From NCBI GenBank assembly GCA_050331335.1, contig JBHJGY010000032.1, positions 1-33,467 on the forward strand: DNA of 33,467 bases. Direction: 5' to 3'. A model generated the notes under the pieces. That model worked only from the letters and a program-made list of their open reading frames with translations. It was not told the origin of the DNA and searched no databases. Each line of letters starts with the position of its first letter. Positions within the stretch are counted from its first letter, which is position 1. This DNA is from Thermohalobaculum sp050331335. Its GTDB lineage: Bacteria > Pseudomonadota > Alphaproteobacteria > Rhodobacterales > Rhodobacteraceae. Of the stretch, positions 7,156-15,183 are shown piece after piece. Made by a program: the position numbers and the translations under genes.

Positions 7156-8559
7156 TCAGACGTGAAAGTTAATAGGTTTTGCACGCATTTCGAGCGCAGG
7201 ATAGCGAAGTGCCAGAGTCGTCGCCCGCAGGCCCATCCAAATCCACAGAGCAAGCCATAATCCATGATTGCCGAGCGTTGTCGTCAGCCCCCAACCGAGC
7301 GGGAGATAAAGCACAACGGACAGCAGCATGGCGTTGCGCATCCCGCGTCCATCCGCCGCGCCGACGAAAATACCGTCGAGTTGGTAGGCGAAAACCGCCA
7401 CGAGCGGCAGACACGTCGCCCAAAGCATATGGGCCTCGGCGATCCGGCGGACTTCCTCGACATTGGTAAAGAGGCGCACGATCGGCCCGGCTAAGAGGCT
7501 CGCCACGAGAGAGAAGACCGCGGCGAGCGCCACCGCCGAGACCGTGCTCACCACCACCGCTCGCCTCAGCCGTTTTCGGTCGCCCGCGCCAACCGCCTGG
7601 CCGACAAGTGTCTCGGCGGCCATCGCGAAACCGTCGAGCGCGTAGGCGGACACGTAAAGGAACTGCAGGAGCACGCCATTCGCCGCGAGCACCACATCGC
7701 CTTCAAGCGAGCCCAGCCGCGCCATGTAAGCGAAACCGCCGGTCAGGCAGAAGGTGCGGATGAAAATGTCCCGGTTGAGCGCCATCAACCGGCGCAGCTC
7801 GGCCGCTGCGAAAAGAAGTCGGCTCTGCAATCGATACCCCGGTGGGGCGATTTCCCGGGCCCGTTGGCGCACCCGCCAGAGCCCGACGCACAGGCCGAGA
7901 TAGGAGGCCAGCGCCGTCCCGATCGCCACACCGTCAACCCCCATCTCGAAGCCCAGGACCAGAACGAGGTTGAGCGCGATGTTGGCCAGCGAGGTCACAA
8001 GCTGGAGCTCAAACAGGCGCCGGGTCATCTCCTGGCCGGTAAACCAGCCGATCAGCGCATAATTCGCCAGCTCCGCCGGCGCCCCCAACAGACGCAGGCG
8101 CAGATAGCTGGCGGCAAGCGCCTCTGTCTCGTCGCGAGCTTCGAAGAGCTGAAGGGCCAGGCCGATGATCGGTGTCGCGAGAAGATTGAGGGCGAGGGCG
8201 ATCGCGCCGGCGATCAGGAGGGCACGGGCGAGGGTGTTCATTACCCGCTGGCGGTCGCCGGCGCCGAGCGCCTGGGCCGAGAGGCCCGACGCGCCGATCT
8301 GCAAGAAATTGAACGAGCCGAGCACGAGGGCCAGCACCGTTGCCCCGAGAGTAACGGCGGCAAGCGGCTCGGCAGCTCCGAGATTTCCGATGATCGCGGT
8401 GTCGATGGCCCCCTGGAGCGGCACCGTGGCATTGGAGAGCACAACTGGCAGCGCGATGGCGGCGACCCGGGCGTGGGTGCTCGCGCGATCGGCGGGGCGG
8501 GGCGCCGGGGCGTCCGGAAGCCGTTCCGGCAGGGCGTGCGGCGGGGGATCGGAAGTCAC
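7156..8559 (-). CDS. MATE family efflux transporter
   Basis: A multidrug/metabolite exporter of the MATE family (DinF-like branch), about 467 residues, with twelve hydrophobic helices in two halves. Characteristic segments are ALPVVLSNATVPLQGAIDTAIIGN in helix 1, LQIGASGLSAQALGAGDRQRV in loop 2-3, and the second-half counterpart DGFAMAAETLVGQAVGAGDRKRLRRAV. Transport is driven by Na+ or H+ antiport in the family; the substrate is unknown. The frame is open to a TTG at 8610, but a GTG at 8559 gives a more usual N-terminus; the first ~30 residues are proline-rich and not conserved in either case. It is downstream of two thioesterase genes on the same strand and probably co-transcribed with them. 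Confidence 0.92.
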   Translation of the reverse strand: MTSDPPPHALPERLPDAPAPRPADRASTHARVAAIALPVVLSNATVPLQGAIDTAIIGNLGAAEPLAAVTLGATVLALVLGSFNFLQIGASGLSAQALGAGDRQRVMNTLARALLIAGAIALALNLLATPIIGLALQLFEARDETEALAASYLRLRLLGAPAELANYALIGWFTGQEMTRRLFELQLVTSLANIALNLVLVLGFEMGVDGVAIGTALASYLGLCVGLWRVRQRAREIAPPGYRLQSRLLFAAAELRRLMALNRDIFIRTFCLTGGFAYMARLGSLEGDVVLAANGVLLQFLYVSAYALDGFAMAAETLVGQAVGAGDRKRLRRAVVVSTVSAVALAAVFSLVASLLAGPIVRLFTNVEEVRRIAEAHMLWATCLPLVAVFAYQLDGIFVGAADGRGMRNAMLLSVVLYLPLGWGLTTTLGNHGLWLALWIWMGLRATTLALRYPALEMRAKPINFHV

Positions 8560-8624
8560 GGGCGGTGGGCTCCGAGGCGGACAGGGCAGCAGCCCCCCGC
8601 ATAGACCCAAGATAGGCCCGGCGC

Positions 8625-9140
8625 CTAGCGCTCTTCCTCCGGGGCCGGCCGCTCAGAGCTCAGGAAGTTGCCCCGCAGCATGGCAATCGGGCGGGCGCGG
8701 GCTTCCTGCCAAGCCTCGACATGGACGTGGGTCACCCGCCGGCCCGCTTTCTGGACGCGGGCGCGCGCGAAGCTCTCTCTCGGCCGCCCCGAGCGCAGGA
8801 AATCGACGGTCACGTCGATGGTTTTCGGCATTTTCGGGAATTGGCCAGCTGCAATCGCAGCTGCCGCCGGACCGCCCTCATCCATCTGGGCGAGGGCCTG
8901 GTCCCAGGCGAGCTGCATCAAGGCGGTGATCTCCAGGAACGCGCCGATCACACCGCCATGGAGCGCGGGCAGCAGCGGATTGCCGACGAGGCCGTCCCGA
9001 AAGGGTAGCCTGGCGGTCAGCTCGTCGCCGAGCCGGTCGAAGCACACGCCGAGATGACGGTTGTAAGGCACGGCCTCGGTTAACTGTCGGAGCGCGGCGG
9101 CGCGGGCGGCCTCGCCGTCGGTGGCGCGTGGCGGGATCAC
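8625..9140 (-). CDS. PaaI-type hotdog thioesterase (non-canonical)
   Basis: A hotdog-fold protein of 171 residues. The helix-start motif LPALHGGVIGAFLEITALMQLAW is at the right place, followed by IDVTVDFLRSGRPRESFARARV, which is the usual beta sheet. In canonical PaaI enzymes the residue after HGGxxxxxL is Asp; here it is Glu (FLE), so hydrolytic activity may differ. The family cleaves acyl-CoA or aryl-CoA thioesters. The GTG at 9140 is chosen because it overlaps the stop of the upstream paralogue exactly (GTGA); the frame remains open beyond, but that extension only mirrors the neighbouring gene. It probably works together with, or as a heteromer of, the upstream thioesterase. Confidence 0.82.
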   Translation of the reverse strand: MIPPRATDGEAARAAALRQLTEAVPYNRHLGVCFDRLGDELTARLPFRDGLVGNPLLPALHGGVIGAFLEITALMQLAWDQALAQMDEGGPAAAAIAAGQFPKMPKTIDVTVDFLRSGRPRESFARARVQKAGRRVTHVHVEAWQEARARPIAMLRGNFLSSERPAPEEER

Positions 9141-9625
9141 GATGCGCGCTCCAGAATGAACGCGCCGGCTGCGGACGCGACGGGCGTTTCGGGCGTGTCG
9201 TGATAGGCCACGGCGCGGGCGAAGGCGATGCTGCGGGTTAAGCGGTAGCACTCCGCCCGGGCCCAGACCGCCCGGTCGCAGGTAGCTGGGCGCATGTAGT
9301 CGATCCGCAGATCGAGGGTGGCGGTCGCGACGAGCTGGGGCTCGCTGGCCATCACCGCGATGCCGCAGGCCGTATCGAGCACGGTCGTCACCACGCCGCC
9401 ATGCAGCACCCCGGTCGCCGGATCGCCGACGAGCCGTGGGTCGTAGGGCACCGAAAGCACGGCAATCCCCGCCGCGGCGCTGTGCAGTCGCAGGCCGATC
9501 TCGCGGGCATGGGGCAGCCCCTCGATGAGCTTGCCCTCCAGATCGTCATGGGTCCCGCCTCGGCCCATCAGCGCGGCGAGGGCGGTGGAGGGGTCGGGGG
9601 GTGGCGCATCGGGGTCCTGGCTCAT
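9137..9625 (-). CDS. PaaI family thioesterase
   Basis: A 162-residue hotdog thioesterase. It carries GVLHGGVVTTVLDTACGIAV, the family's active-site helix with the expected Asp, then TATLDLRIDYMRPATCDRAVWARAECYRLTRSIAF, the standard strand pattern. Likely hydrolyses acyl- or aryl-CoA in the cytoplasm. The start is an ATG with GGGAGG seven bases upstream. It overlaps the second thioesterase by four bases and is divergent from the MerR/beta-oxidation operon, so a link to CoA-ester turnover is plausible. Confidence 0.9.
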   Translation of the reverse strand: MSQDPDAPPPDPSTALAALMGRGGTHDDLEGKLIEGLPHAREIGLRLHSAAAGIAVLSVPYDPRLVGDPATGVLHGGVVTTVLDTACGIAVMASEPQLVATATLDLRIDYMRPATCDRAVWARAECYRLTRSIAFARAVAYHDTPETPVASAAGAFILERAS

Positions 9626-9963
9626 CGCAATCCTCCCTCACGCTGTGCCGGCCTCGCCCGTTCGCTTGCGCGGCGGGCGGTGTCAACCGTGCCGCAGGGG
9701 TGAGCGGGCGCCGCATCGCCGCAGGTCGGTCGCGGCGGCAACGTCGATGGGCGCGACGTGAACACGTTTCCGTGGCTTCCCTGGGCGGGAAAACTTCCCA
9801 CCTACAACCCTGTTAAGCGCGATCAGCGGCGGCAGTCGCAAGTCGCTCTGACAGTTGACGACGCCGCGAGCAGCGCTTGACGCGGGTGTCGGGCATCGCC
9901 ATGTCCCCGGCGCCTGGGGCATCTGCCGAGCTTGCCGAGGACGACCGTTGTAAGAGAGGGCCA
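9626..9963. promoter_or_regulatory. Divergent promoter region, thioesterases / MerR operon
   Basis: A 338-base spacer between divergent genes that must carry start signals for both sides. TTGACG occurs twice as a direct repeat (9855-9860 and 9877-9882), 22 bases apart, and either could be a -35 hexamer or part of an operator for the adjacent MerR protein, which commonly autoregulates. I see no convincing -10 match or clean MerR dyad, so the assignment is tentative. Confidence 0.35.
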
Positions 9964-10365
9964 ATGCCTGAAAGCACTTATACCATCCGGGAGCTGTGCG
10001 ACGAATTCGACGTCACCCCGCGAACCTTGCGCTATTACGAAGCGAAAGAACTGTTGGCGCCCCACCGGATCGGGTTGCGGCGGTTGTTCACCGCGCGCGA
10101 TCGGGCGCGGCTGACGCTGATCTTGCGCGGCAAGCGCTTCGGTTTCTCCCTCGCCGAGATCAAGGATCTGCTCGATCTCTACGATGAGGACGACGGCCAG
10201 GTGAGCCAGCTCTCTGCAACTCTGGCGGCGGCGCGGCGGCACCGGGCCGAGCTCTCCGCCAAGCGTGACGAGATCGAGGCCGTCCTCGTCGATCTCGACT
10301 CGCAGATGGATCAGATCGAGGCGATGCTCGCCCAAAAGGGCGCGCGGGCGGTCAGCAACACGTGA
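9964..10365 (+). CDS. MerR family transcriptional regulator
   Basis: A 133-residue MerR-type regulator. The N-terminal winged helix-turn-helix is YTIRELCDEFDVTPRTLRYYEAKELL (residues 6-31), followed by the wing RRLFTARDRARLTLILRGKRFGFSLAEIKDLLDLY. A long dimerisation coiled coil fills residues ~85-125. There is no cysteine cluster for metal sensing, which fits the subgroup that sits by acyl-CoA degradation genes and responds to CoA esters or free fatty acids. The ATG at 9964 has GAGAGG upstream; the frame is open further up without good signals. It heads the beta-oxidation cluster and probably controls it; the effector is inference from position. Confidence 0.92.
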   Translation: MPESTYTIRELCDEFDVTPRTLRYYEAKELLAPHRIGLRRLFTARDRARLTLILRGKRFGFSLAEIKDLLDLYDEDDGQVSQLSATLAAARRHRAELSAKRDEIEAVLVDLDSQMDQIEAMLAQKGARAVSNT

Positions 10366-10425
10366 GCCGTGGCGCCGCGCTGGCCTGGCGCGGTATGGGG
10401 AGAGCATGCCGGGGATTGCCTGGGG

Positions 10426-11881
10426 TTCTGTCATTGGCCATCGGCACGCTCAAGTCCGGCGCCAATATGGCATCCATGATGTATCACGGGCTGACCTAAG
10501 GCGCTTACGCCGCGCTCTGGGCGCACGGCTCCGTGGCGCAGAAGGCGCTCTAGTTGCCCAAGCCCGCCACCGCCCAAGGGATGGGCACCATGCACCTCAC
10601 CGAGCCCCAACGCGGGAGCGATCTCTGCCTGATCACCACCCGGGCCGAGCCCGCCTCGGACGGCAGTTGGCGGATCACCGGGCAGAAGATTTGGATCTCC
10701 AGCGGGGAGCACGATCTTGCGGAGAACATCGTGCATTTGGTGCTGGCCCGAACGCCGGGGACGCCGCAAGGCACGCGCGGGCTCTCGCTTTTCGTGGTGC
10801 CGAAGCGCCTGCCGACGGAGTAGGGTGGGCTCGGCGCGCGGAACGCGCTGTCCTGTTTGGGGCTCGAGACGAAGATGGGGATCCATGGGACCGCCACCTG
10901 GGTGATGGCCCATGACGGCGCGACCGGTTGGCGTGTCGGCGAGGAGACCGACGGTCTGCGCAACATGTTTACGATGATGAACACGGCGCGGCTGATGGTT
11001 GGGATGCAGGGCTTGGCGGGTGCGACCGCCGCGCAAGCCCGTGCGGCTGAGCATGCCAAGACCGGCCGCCCGGGTCGGGCCGTCGCCGGGCCGGCCGATC
11101 CGATCCTGGTGCACCCTGATGTCCGCCGGTTGCTGATGGAGCAGCGCGCCTTCGTCGAGGGCGGCCGTGCGCTTCTCGCCTGGACCGCGATGGTCCTTGA
11201 TACGGCGACGCCGCACGCCGATCCTGGGGTCCGGGCGCGGGCCAAGGGGCTGGCGGCGTTGATCACGCCTGTCGGGAAAGCGCACCTGACCGAAGAGGGC
11301 TTCCGCATGGAGAGCCTGGCCCAGCAGGTTTTCGGCGGCGCGGGCTATACCGTGGATACCGGCGTGGAGCAGCTGGTCCGCGATGTGCGGATCACCACGG
11401 TCTACGAAGCTACGACCGGGGTGCGGGCGCTCGATCTGGTCGGCCGCAAGCTTGCGATGGCGCAGGGCGCGGCGGTGCGCGGCTTCATTGCCGAGGTGAC
11501 GCACACGATCGACGCGGTATCTGGGAGGCCGGCGCTTGCCGAGCCGGTGGGCGTGCCGCGCGAGGCGGCCGTTGCCGATTTGCAGGCCGCGCTTGGGTTT
11601 TCATGAAGAAGGGGCTCAAGGCACCTGAGGAGGCTCTGGCCGGCGCCACGGATTTCCTGCATTTCTTTGGCCATGTCGCGAGGGGGCTGGTTTGGGCGCG
11701 GATGGCTCAGGCGGCCGCCGATGCTTTGGGCGCCGGGGCCGAGGACCGGGGCATTTACGAGGCCAAACTTGCGACGGCGCGGTTCTACATGGCGCGGGTC
11801 CTGCCCGAGACCGGGCTCCGGCGCTGGCGTATCGAGAGCGGGTCGACGCCGGTGATGTCGCTGCCCGCCGACGCATTTTGA
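10426..11881 (+). pseudogene. Decayed acyl-CoA dehydrogenase (DmdC/FadE-like)
   Basis: The remains of an acyl-CoA dehydrogenase of the ~590-residue type with an extra C-terminal domain. Recognisable blocks in one frame run from GANMASMMYHGLT, through GTMHLTEPQRGSDL and ITGQKIWISSGEHDLAENI, then KMGIHGTATWVM, VHPDVRRLLM and LAQQVFGGAGY to VYEATTGVRALDLVGRKL. Damage is plain: in-frame stops TAA at 10497, TAG at 10551 and TAG at 10821, and a single-base loss near 11590 that shifts the ending (GATDFLHFFGHVARGL...) into another frame starting near 11603. The first ~100 residues, including the N-terminal helical domain, are missing, so the join to the MerR gene looks like a deletion. The product would have begun beta-oxidation for this operon. 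Multiple lesions rule out a single sequencing error. Confidence 0.92.
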
Positions 11882-11920
11882 GCAGTTCGGCTCGAGGGCG
11901 TCGGCGGTTGGCCCCTCGAC

Positions 11921-11962
11921 GGGGGCTCTTAGAAGGGGGCTCTTAGAAGGGGACCCTTACAA
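11921..11962 (+). repeat. 14-bp tandem repeat, two exact copies plus one degenerate
   Basis: GGGGGCTCTTAGAA occurs at 11921-11934 and again at 11935-11948, followed by an 11/14 match at 11949-11962. It lies in the spacer between the dead acyl-CoA dehydrogenase and the 78-residue gene, and looks like local slippage duplication. Confidence 0.8.
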
Positions 11963-11970
11963 GGGGTCCC
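11950..11970 (+). terminator. Short hairpin after the pseudogene
   Basis: GGGACCC at 11950-11956 pairs with GGGTCCC at 11964-11970 around a 7-base loop. It is not followed by a T-run, and the next gene starts 50 bases later. It may be a weak stop, an RNA processing site, or simply a by-product of the tandem repeat it overlaps. Confidence 0.35.
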
Positions 11971-12019
11971 ACCAACTTGGTCCCTCCGATCGGGGCCTAA
12001 CAACTAGGCAGGAGCGGGT

Positions 12020-12256
12020 ATGGCGAAGCGCCTTGAAAAGCCAAAGAAGCTCTCGGCGAGCCTGACCGAGGCAGCCTATGCCCGGTTGCGTGCGCTGAAC
12101 GCCCAGCACGGTCTGTCCAACAGCTATCTGCTGATTGTGTTGCTCGAGCATCTCGACGATTACGCCGATGCAGACCGGCTCGACGCAGCCTTCGCCGGGT
12201 TTATCGACACTTATGGCGCGCCAGCGCCCACCCCCAAAGGAGGCACAGATGGCTGA
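12020..12256 (+). CDS. Small conserved-looking protein of the beta-oxidation cluster
   Basis: A 78-residue cytoplasmic protein. The lysine-rich start (MAKRLEKPKKLSASLTEAAYARLRALN) resembles the strand-helix of a ribbon-helix-helix DNA-binding protein, followed by HGLSNSYLLIVLLEHLDDY and an Ala/Asp-rich helix. RHH-like folding is a guess; no operator is visible. A good CAGGAG ribosome binding site lies upstream of the ATG, and it overlaps the start of the GST-like gene by eight bases, so the two are co-translated. From memory, similar small genes occupy this slot in related clusters, which supports it being real. Confidence 0.72.
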   Translation: MAKRLEKPKKLSASLTEAAYARLRALNAQHGLSNSYLLIVLLEHLDDYADADRLDAAFAGFIDTYGAPAPTPKGGTDG

Positions 12257-12908
12257 GTTTAGGCTCCACTGCTTCGCGGAGGCGGGAAACGCCTACAAGA
12301 TCGCCCTGATGCTGGCCCTCACGAAGGCCGACTGGGAGCCGGTGCTTGTCGATGTCCTCAAGGGCGAGACGGCAGCCCCGGATTTCCTCGCACTCAACCC
12401 AATGGGCGAGGTCCCTGTGCTCGAACATCTTCGGGAGGGCGCCGCGGGGCCGCGGCCGGCCGAGGTCATCGCTCAATCGGGCGCGATCCTCGACTATCTT
12501 TCGATCGTCCTCGGTGCCTTCGATCCCGGGCCGGAGAACGCCCGGGAGGCGTTGCGCTGGATCCTCTGGGACAACTACACGCTGACGAGCAAGCTCGCGC
12601 CTTGGCGGGTGCGCCTTAACCTCGTGCCGCCGGACCAGCGTGTGCCCGAGGAGATCCATTATCTCCAGAGCAAGGCGTTGCCGGCGCTTGCGGTTCTCGA
12701 CCGCCATCTGGAGAGCCGAGACTGGATTGCCGCACCTTGGATGACGACCGCAGATCTCTCCTGCGCCGGCGAGATGTTCTTCTCTGAGCAGTTCCCCATC
12801 GATTGGGAAGCGAGCTATCCTGCACTTGTGGCCTGGCGAGAACGGATCCGGGCGCTCGAGGGCTGGGCCCATCCTTATGATCTGATGCCGGGCCGGCGCG
12901 CGGCATGA
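12249..12908 (+). CDS. Glutathione S-transferase family protein
   Basis: A 219-residue GST. The N-terminal thioredoxin-like domain (about 1-85) has LHCFAEAGNAYKIALML, LNPMGEVPVLEH with the conserved cis-proline (VPV), and AEVIAQSGAILDYL with the QS(G)AI glutathione-binding turn. The all-helical C-terminal domain (about 90-210) includes ALAVLDRHLESRDWIAAPWMTTADLSCAGEM, with the family's N-capping ADLSCAGE segment. Its substrate is unknown; in this cluster it may handle a reactive acyl-CoA-derived electrophile, but that is inference. The ATG at 12249 overlaps the preceding gene and is followed 13 bases later by the thiolase gene. Confidence 0.9.
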   Translation: MAEFRLHCFAEAGNAYKIALMLALTKADWEPVLVDVLKGETAAPDFLALNPMGEVPVLEHLREGAAGPRPAEVIAQSGAILDYLSIVLGAFDPGPENAREALRWILWDNYTLTSKLAPWRVRLNLVPPDQRVPEEIHYLQSKALPALAVLDRHLESRDWIAAPWMTTADLSCAGEMFFSEQFPIDWEASYPALVAWRERIRALEGWAHPYDLMPGRRAA

Positions 12909-12921
12909 TGCGGAGCAGGCG

Positions 12922-14133
12922 ATGACCGAGGCTTACATCTACGACGCCGTCCGCACCCCCAGGGGCCGCGGCAAGGCGGACGGCGCGCTCCACGAGGTGA
13001 CCGCCGTGGCCCTTTCGGCCGGCGTTCTGGAGGCCCTGCGCGCGCGCAGCGGGGTGCCGACCACCGAGGTGGAGGACGTGATCTGGGGCTGCGTAACCGG
13101 CGTCGGCGAGCAGGGGGGCTGCGTTGCGCGTGCGGCGGTTTTGGCGGCTGGCTGGGACGCGCGGGTGCCAGGGCTGCACATCAACAGGTTTTGCGCCTCC
13201 GGGCTCGAAGCGGTGAACCTGGCGGCGGCCCAGCTGCGCGGCGGCGTCGGCGATCTGTATGTGGCCGGCGGCGTCGAGATGATGAGCCGCGTGCCCATGG
13301 GCTCCGACGGCTTTCCGATGGCCGCGGACCCGGACCTCGCCTTCAAGGGCTACTTCGTGCCCCAAGGGATCGCGGCGGATCTCATCGCGACCGAATACGG
13401 TTTCTCGCGCACTGATGTGGACGCCTATGCGGTCGAGAGCCAAGCCCGGGCTGCGCGCTCCATCGAAGCGGGGCGCTTCGAGCGGTCGCTTGTGCCGGTG
13501 CGCGACGTCAATGGGGTCGAGATCCTCGGCGCGGACGAGCACCCCCGACCTGGCACCGATATGCAGGCGCTGGCCGCGCTGAAGCCCGCCTTCAAGGAGC
13601 TTGGCGAAGTGATGCCAGGCTTCGATGCGGTGGCGCTTCTGAAATATCCCCATCTGGAGCGCATCCACCATGTCCACCATGCGGGCAACTCGTCGGGCAT
13701 CGTCGATGGGGCCGCTGCGGTTCTCATCGGCTCGGAAGCCGCAGGCGCTCGGCTCGGCCTCACCCCCCGCGCCCGCATCCGCGCCACCGCCCGGGTCGGT
13801 ACCGATCCCACGATCATGCTGACCGGCCCTGTTCCCGCGACCGAAAAGGCGCTGGCGGCGGCCGGGATGGAGATCGGCGATATCGACCTCATCGAGGTCA
13901 ACGAGGCCTTCTCCTCGATCGTGTTGCGGTTCCTCCAGGCCTTCGACGCCGACCCCGGGCGGGTCAATGTCAATGGCGGGGCCATTGCCTTCGGCCATCC
14001 GCTCGGGGCGACCGGGGCGATGATCCTCGGGAGCCTTCTCGACGAAATGGAGCTGAGCGGCGCGGGCACCGGCCTCGCGACCCTCTGCGTCGCCTCCGGC
14101 ATGGGGGCCGCAACCGTGATCGAGCGAGTTTGA
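12922..14133 (+). CDS. Acetyl-CoA C-acyltransferase (thiolase)
   Basis: A 403-residue thiolase catalysing CoA-dependent cleavage of 3-ketoacyl-CoA, the last step of beta-oxidation. The nucleophilic Cys is residue 91 in NRFCASGLEAVN. The catalytic His is in GGAIAFGHPLGATGA, and the proton-relay Cys in ATLCVASGMGAATV. HHVHHAGNSSGIVDGAAAV is the conserved loop before the second domain. Length and motif spacing match degradative FadA/acetyl-CoA acetyltransferase enzymes; chain-length preference cannot be read. It lies in the same direction as the FadJ-type gene, though two unrelated small genes separate them. Confidence 0.95.
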   Translation: MTEAYIYDAVRTPRGRGKADGALHEVTAVALSAGVLEALRARSGVPTTEVEDVIWGCVTGVGEQGGCVARAAVLAAGWDARVPGLHINRFCASGLEAVNLAAAQLRGGVGDLYVAGGVEMMSRVPMGSDGFPMAADPDLAFKGYFVPQGIAADLIATEYGFSRTDVDAYAVESQARAARSIEAGRFERSLVPVRDVNGVEILGADEHPRPGTDMQALAALKPAFKELGEVMPGFDAVALLKYPHLERIHHVHHAGNSSGIVDGAAAVLIGSEAAGARLGLTPRARIRATARVGTDPTIMLTGPVPATEKALAAAGMEIGDIDLIEVNEAFSSIVLRFLQAFDADPGRVNVNGGAIAFGHPLGATGAMILGSLLDEMELSGAGTGLATLCVASGMGAATVIERV

Positions 14134-14192
14134 TTCTCATTCCGAGGCCATTACCCTCCAACCGGGTGTGGAATGGGTTTGGGAGTGGGTGC

Positions 14193-14606
14193 GTGACTGT
14201 CAGGAAGTTTTTCGAGCGTTATAGGGTTATCATGGAGACGGGGGTCGCCCACGCGGTGTCCGTGCTCTTTGCGGTTCGGCTAGCGGTGGTGCGGCCGGAC
14301 CGGACGTCATTGCTGTCGGATCGCGGCCATCTGGTCCGCGAACTCGGAAAAATATTGGATACTTACGCTTGGGCGGGCATGAAGCATGTGCGGCTGGCCC
14401 GGTTCGAGGAGGTGGGGTTCGAGGAAAGCCTCGGCATGGTCAATGTAAGCTGGGAGCCGGTCGACGATGCGGGCTCGGCTATCTTGACGGTCGACACCAC
14501 CTATGTCCTGCGCGGCGGCCCGCAGTTGCGGATTTGCTCGGTGATCCCCCACAACGAGGAAAGCTGCCGGATGCGGATGGTCACCGCGCCTGTGCAGCGG
14601 CGCTGA
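14193..14606 (+). CDS. NTF2-like hypothetical protein
   Basis: About 137 residues. The pattern VRKFFERYRVIMETGVAHAVSVLFAVRLAVVRPDRTSLL followed by a helix, then alternating strands (VRLARFEEVGFEESLGMVNVSWEPV; AILTVDTTYVLRGGPQLRICSVIPH), fits the cone-shaped NTF2/SnoaL-like fold. No catalytic residues can be assigned. The GTG at 14193 is preferred because GGGAGTGGG precedes it and the fold begins there; the frame is open to 14130 and an internal ATG at 14232 is also possible. It sits between the thiolase and cupin genes, 59 bases after the former. Confidence 0.65.
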   Translation: MTVRKFFERYRVIMETGVAHAVSVLFAVRLAVVRPDRTSLLSDRGHLVRELGKILDTYAWAGMKHVRLARFEEVGFEESLGMVNVSWEPVDDAGSAILTVDTTYVLRGGPQLRICSVIPHNEESCRMRMVTAPVQRR

Positions 14607-14700
14607 CCTCGGCACCGGGTCGCGGCGTTATCTGTGGCCGGAGGGGCCTCGGTTGGGATACCCTAGCGTTGGAAACTCTGACGGAGAGACAACGCGCGGC

Positions 14701-15183
14701 ATGCCCAAGATCGATTTCGAGAGCGCCCCGGTGACCGAGGGGTCGGACTATCCGGGTCGCCTCGCCGCGCCCTTCGCCGAGCGCCGGCGGGTGCGCCTTG
14801 GCGATGCGGCCGGGCTCGCTGCTTTCGGCGTAAATCTTACCACGCTGCCGCCCGGCGCCGTCTCGTCGTTACGCCATTGGCACGAGGTCGAGGAGGAGAT
14901 GGTCGTCGTTCTTTCGGGCGAACTGACCTTGATCGAGGAGGGTGGGGAAAGCGTCCTCGGCCCGGGCGACGCAGCGGGCTTCCCGGGCGGCGTGCCGAAC
15001 GCCCACCATTTCGAAAACCGGAGCAAGATGCCCGCTACCTATCTCGAAATCGGGACGCGCCCGGCCGAAGACCGCTGCCACTATGCGGATCACGACCTTA
15101 TCGCCCACGACCGAGCCGGCCGCACCTGGTACACCCGCCGGGACGGTACGCCGATCACCGAGCCCAAGGAGCGGTTTGAATGA
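14701..15183 (+). CDS. Cupin domain protein
   Basis: A 160-residue single-domain cupin. Motif 1 is LRHWHEVEEEMVVVLSGELTL (residues ~58-78), with the two His and Glu metal ligands. Motif 2 is PGGVPNAHHFENRS (about 96-109), with the third His. Thus a metal site is complete. Such proteins may be dioxygenases, isomerases or plain binding proteins; the reaction is unknown. The C-terminal AHDRAGRTWYTRRDGTPI is typical of small sugar- or CoA-cluster cupins. Its TGA overlaps the ATG of the FadJ-type gene by four bases, so its amount is tied to that enzyme. Confidence 0.88.
   Translation: MPKIDFESAPVTEGSDYPGRLAAPFAERRRVRLGDAAGLAAFGVNLTTLPPGAVSSLRHWHEVEEEMVVVLSGELTLIEEGGESVLGPGDAAGFPGGVPNAHHFENRSKMPATYLEIGTRPAEDRCHYADHDLIAHDRAGRTWYTRRDGTPITEPKERFE

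Noticed and set aside
10554..11606. Two separate acyl-CoA dehydrogenase genes
   Set aside because: Both pieces lie in the same frame, split only by a TAG, and together form consecutive parts of a single protein, so they are one broken gene.
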